The notes beneath the pieces are model-generated. The model was not told the origin of the DNA and made no database searches. It was given only the letters and a program-made list of their open reading frames with translations. Shown here in pieces: positions 62,029 through 64,000 of a stretch of DNA of 64,000 nt (positions within the stretch are counted from its first letter, which is position 1; every line of letters starts with the position of its first letter). The position numbers and the translations under genes were made by a program. Source of the stretch: Paenirhizobium naphthalenivorans (GTDB lineage Bacteria > Pseudomonadota > Alphaproteobacteria > Rhizobiales > Rhizobiaceae); assembly GCF_007992095.1 (NCBI RefSeq), contig NZ_BJZP01000004.1, forward strand, positions 217,313 through 281,312. The letters run 5' to 3'.

Positions 62029-62469
62029 ATGAACATCGGAGAGGCAGCGCAAGCCTCGGGCGTCTCGTCGAAGATGATCCGTTATTACGAGCAAATCGGC
62101 CTGGTGCCCCCTGCGCACCGCACCGCCAGCAATTATCGCGTCTACGGCGAGGACGAGGTGCACCGCCTGCGCTTCGTCCGTCGCGCCCGCTCGCTTGGCT
62201 TCTCGCTCGAGGAAACCGAGCAGCTGCTGAAGCTGTGGGCTGACAAGGACCGGACGAGCGCCGAGGTGAAGAAGCTGGCGCTCGCCCATATCGCCGAACT
62301 GGAAGAGAAGATCGCCGGCATGCAGGCCATGGTGGAAACACTCCGGGAGCTGTCCGATTGCTGCCATGGCGACGACCGGCCGAGCTGTCCGATCCTGGCC
62401 GATCTTTCCGACGGCAAGGTGGCGGCGGAACCGCCGCCGGCCACCCGCCGGATGGCGGGCCGCAACTGA
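62029..62469 (+). CDS. hmrR: Copper-responsive MerR-family regulator HmrR/CueR
   Basis: The 146-residue protein opens MNIGEAAQASGVSSKMIRYY, the MerR DNA-binding start, and continues through GFSLEETEQLLKLWADKDR to the metal-binding end SDCCHGDDRPSCP, where two Cys separated by seven residues bind Cu(I) as in CueR. It activates the copA and copZ promoters when copper rises. The start at 62029 gives the usual MNIGEA beginning; alternative ATG codons at 62011 and 62014 overlap the copA stop. Expression from the copA transcript makes the circuit self-regulated. Confidence 0.93.
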   Translation: MNIGEAAQASGVSSKMIRYYEQIGLVPPAHRTASNYRVYGEDEVHRLRFVRRARSLGFSLEETEQLLKLWADKDRTSAEVKKLALAHIAELEEKIAGMQAMVETLRELSDCCHGDDRPSCPILADLSDGKVAAEPPPATRRMAGRN

Positions 62470-62489
62470 GCGGGCGGCGCGTTTTTCGC

Positions 62490-62520
62490 TTGACCTTCCC
62501 GTGGTGGGAAGGTGCATGAA
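62490..62520 (+). promoter_or_regulatory. CueR/HmrR operator-promoter of copZ
   Basis: TTGACC (62490-62495) overlaps the perfect dyad ACCTTCCC-GTGGT-GGGAAGGT (62493-62513). CATGAA (62515-62520) is the -10-like box at the 19-base spacing of MerR-type promoters. It serves copZ 34 bases downstream. Confidence 0.8.
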
Positions 62521-62553
62521 GGGAAGACGCGAAACGCCAGGAAAGGAAAAGCC

Positions 62554-62760
62554 ATGAGCGTGACAAACCTGTTTCAGGTCGAGGACATGACCTGTGGCCA
62601 TTGCGAGAAGGCCATCACCAAGGCGCTTGCCGAAGCGCTGCCGGGTGCGGCGGTCACCATCGACCTCAAGACGCACGAAGTGACAGTCGCGGGCGACGCG
62701 GAAAAAGCCGAGGAAGCGATACGCGAGGCCGGCTATACGCCGGTGCGCAAAAGCGCCTGA
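62554..62760 (+). CDS. copZ: Copper chaperone CopZ
   Basis: The 68-residue protein is a single heavy-metal-binding domain with DMTCGHCEKAITKALAEA (metal site MTCGHC) and the closing EEAIREAGYTPV. It carries Cu(I) to CopA or HmrR. The start at MSVTNLF follows AGGAAA at a proper distance. It has its own HmrR promoter and a clear terminator. Confidence 0.93.
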   Translation: MSVTNLFQVEDMTCGHCEKAITKALAEALPGAAVTIDLKTHEVTVAGDAEKAEEAIREAGYTPVRKSA

Positions 62761-62784
62761 CGGTGCAAGACTCTCCAGCAAGCG

Positions 62785-62815
62785 GGCGGCCGGCGGAAAC
62801 GCCGGTCGCCTTTTT
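62785..62815 (+). terminator. Rho-independent terminator of copZ
   Basis: An 11-bp stem (62785-62795 with 62800-62810, one G-T pair) closes a GAAA tetraloop and is followed by five T. It lies about 25 bases after the copZ stop. Confidence 0.92.
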
Positions 62816-62914
62816 GCTGAGATGACAGCGGCTGGTGCGATACCGCGTGCCCTTTCACGCAAAGCCGCAGAGCGCCATGGGCCGATTGTTTTTCCTCTCG
62901 CAAACGGCGTGGAT

Positions 62915-62928
62915 TTGATTTAGCGCAA
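62915..62928 (+). promoter_or_regulatory. Degenerate FixK/FNR box upstream of the AhpD-like gene
   Basis: TTGATTTAGCGCAA fits the looser FixK consensus TTGA-N6-(T/G)CAA but misses the full TTGAT-N4-ATCAA. A -10-like TAAATA at 62951-62956 lies at the distance expected for a class II site. Confidence 0.5.
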
Positions 62929-62990
62929 GGCTGCGGCCCCTTTTCGTCGATAAATAGCAAACATTCTATTTTCCAGACGAGAGGCCGACC

Positions 62991-63344
62991 ATGCCAGCCA
63001 AATTCTATCCCGATATCACCAAGGACATTTCCGCCCATTCCAAGACGCTGCGCCGGGATATTCCCGACGTCATGGCCGGCTTTTCAGCCATGGCGCAGGC
63101 CGCCACCAAGGACGCTGCGCTCGACAAGAAGACCAAGGAGCTGGTGGCGCTCGGCATCGCCATTTCGGCCCGCTGTGACGGTTGCATCGGCTTCCATGCG
63201 GAGGCGCTCGTCAAGCTCGGCTGCACCCGCGCCGAATTCCAGGAAACGCTCGGCATGGCGATCTATATGGGCGGTGGTCCGTCGCTGATGTATGCGGCCC
63301 ATGCCATGGCCGCCTGGGAGCAGTACGGCGGGGCCGAGGCGTAA
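62991..63344 (+). CDS. Carboxymuconolactone decarboxylase / AhpD-like protein
   Basis: The 117-residue protein has the AhpD-type redox site ARCDGCIGFHAEAL, with C-x2-C-x3-H, and the family end GMAIYMGGGPSLMYAAHAMAAWEQYGG. Members act as peroxidase partners or thiol oxidoreductases in the cytosol. The likely FixK-type promoter and context suggest it belongs to a low-oxygen or stress set. The gene is complete. Confidence 0.9.
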   Translation: MPAKFYPDITKDISAHSKTLRRDIPDVMAGFSAMAQAATKDAALDKKTKELVALGIAISARCDGCIGFHAEALVKLGCTRAEFQETLGMAIYMGGGPSLMYAAHAMAAWEQYGGAEA

Positions 63345-63369
63345 TCCGCGCTCGCCCTCGTGCATGACA

Positions 63370-63394
63370 CGTCTCCCCTTCGCCGGGGGAGACG
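63370..63394. repeat. Palindromic intergenic element (CGTCTCCCC / GGGGAGACG)
   Basis: CGTCTCCCC (63370-63378) and GGGGAGACG (63386-63394) form a perfect 9-bp stem with a seven-base loop. It resembles the hairpins at 42281-42304 and within 24990-25173, so it is probably another copy of a dispersed rhizobial element. Confidence 0.55.
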
Positions 63395-63493
63395 ACCGGT
63401 GGCAAGGGACTGTGGTCTGCCCCGTTTTGGCGGTTTCGCGGCGCGCCTTGCCGCGCTAGACTCGTCAACAACGAATCCCTTGGAGGAACGCCG

Positions 63494-63844
63494 ATGCGCC
63501 GCCTTTTTCTGATCTTGCTCGGCCTTCTTGCCGCGCCCGCGCTGGCCTTGGCCGGCGAGCCGACTTTCTACGCGAAGGCGGCGAAATCGCTCAGCGAATG
63601 CGAGAAGGCCTTTTCCGACACCACGCCCGACTTCAAGCGCCGCCGGGAATTCATCGTCCGCCGCACGACGGACGGTCGCGAGCGGGTGATCCAGTGCATG
63701 CCGGACGGCGTCGTCGAACTCTTCTGCGACCCGAAGTCCGGCCGCTCGGTGGTCGCCGTGCTGGAAGGCGAAACCCTGCCGGCCTGCGCCAGGCTCACCA
63801 TCGGGCTGAAGGTGCGCAAGGAGAAGACGCTGATCTCGCAGTGA
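63494..63844 (+). CDS. Exported protein of unknown function
   Basis: The 116-residue product has a signal peptide (MRRLFLILLGLLAAPALALA, cleavage before GEPTFY). The mature part holds four cysteines (SECEKAF, VIQCMPD, LFCDPK, PACARL), likely forming disulfides in the periplasm. AGGA in TTGGAGGAACGCC precedes the ATG. I do not recognise the family; the compact Cys-containing mature part suggests a small secreted binding or inhibitor protein. Confidence 0.65.
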   Translation: MRRLFLILLGLLAAPALALAGEPTFYAKAAKSLSECEKAFSDTTPDFKRRREFIVRRTTDGRERVIQCMPDGVVELFCDPKSGRSVVAVLEGETLPACARLTIGLKVRKEKTLISQ

Positions 63845-64000
63845 GAGGCGTTGGATAAATTCGGCAAAATAGGAATATAGTCCTTGACTGCGTCACGGTG
63901 GTTTGGTAGGTTTATGGCATAGTCGGAAAGCTGCGGCCGGGGCGGATGCTTTGGCGGGCGTGGCTGGCGCGAGGATTTGGGGAAGGCTCGGGAAACTGGG

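Noticed and set aside
60191..62566. Minus-strand open frame of 791 residues opposite copA-hmrR
   Set aside because: copA and hmrR are complete and well supported; the antisense product shows only shadow composition.
1..64000. tRNA, rRNA, CRISPR arrays, transposases or prophage genes
   Set aside because: None was seen on either strand; the only repeats found were short intergenic palindromes.

Overview
The window reads as chromosomal DNA from an alphaproteobacterium of the order Hyphomicrobiales, most likely Rhizobiaceae. The pointers are high GC, dense short-spaced operons, a MucR/Ros zinc-finger regulator, an Mrp (rhizobial Pha) antiporter operon, an HmrR-type copper regulator, the rhizobial DnaA-C / DUF6456 / SufE / DUF5330 gene group, and palindromic intergenic elements that look like the RIME repeats of rhizobia. 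I saw no rRNA, tRNA, CRISPR array, transposase or phage structural gene.

Layout. 0-10 kb: a truncated cytochrome c gene, a cytochrome c', a metallophosphoesterase, sulfide:quinone oxidoreductase (sqr) with a perfect FNR/FixK box, an AI-2E-type transporter, a polysaccharide deacetylase, a GreA-like factor, a Tat-targeted VOC protein, an FNR-boxed usp-dksA pair, and a diiron hydrolase / methyltransferase pair. 10.5-11.5 kb: a lower-GC gene encoding a HEPN-like protein. 11.7-21.4 kb: ordinary accessory and housekeeping genes (MAPEG, PAQR, XRE-cupin with divergent GNAT, membrane AraC regulator, two transglutaminases, HPF-like protein, a His-tailed DMT transporter, msrB). 21.8-28.1 kb: mrpABCDEFG, with a RIME-like element between mrpC and mrpD. 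28.5-41 kb: mucR, DnaA-C protein, DUF6456, sufE, a histidine kinase and peptidoglycan-binding protein, a soluble chemoreceptor, GH25 lysozyme, PEBP, DUF1491, rhodanese and DUF2336. 41-44.4 kb: a DUF1214/DUF1254 pair and an FNR-boxed arsR-permease-thioredoxin-osmC operon. 44.7-46.8 kb: a low-GC island with a TIGR04141/DUF6119 gene. 47-52 kb: diguanylate cyclase, PBP1A, YcgN and PaiB-like genes. 52.2-56.5 kb: a bufferin-type (DUF2282/MNIO/DUF2063/DoxX) operon divergent from an ECF sigma factor and its NrsF anti-sigma. 56.7-63.8 kb: a phenol-hydroxylase-like flavoprotein, mazE with a frameshifted mazF, copA-hmrR and copZ behind CueR-type operators, an AhpD-like protein and a small secreted protein.

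How the genes work together. Two themes stand out. First, FNR/FixK boxes precede sqr, usp-dksA and the arsR-permease-trx-osmC operon, with a weaker one before an AhpD-like gene. This suggests a low-oxygen regulon that includes sulfide oxidation and thiol/metalloid handling. Second, copper handling is concentrated in the last 12 kb: two tandem Cys-rich precursor peptides with their MNIO modifying enzyme, preceded by divergent promoters that share the motif GTAAC-N17-CGTAG, sit close to copA, hmrR and copZ.

The least explained material is the HEPN-like gene, the TIGR04141 gene with the small ORFs upstream of it, and the palindromes between FNR box and start codon at sqr and arsR.
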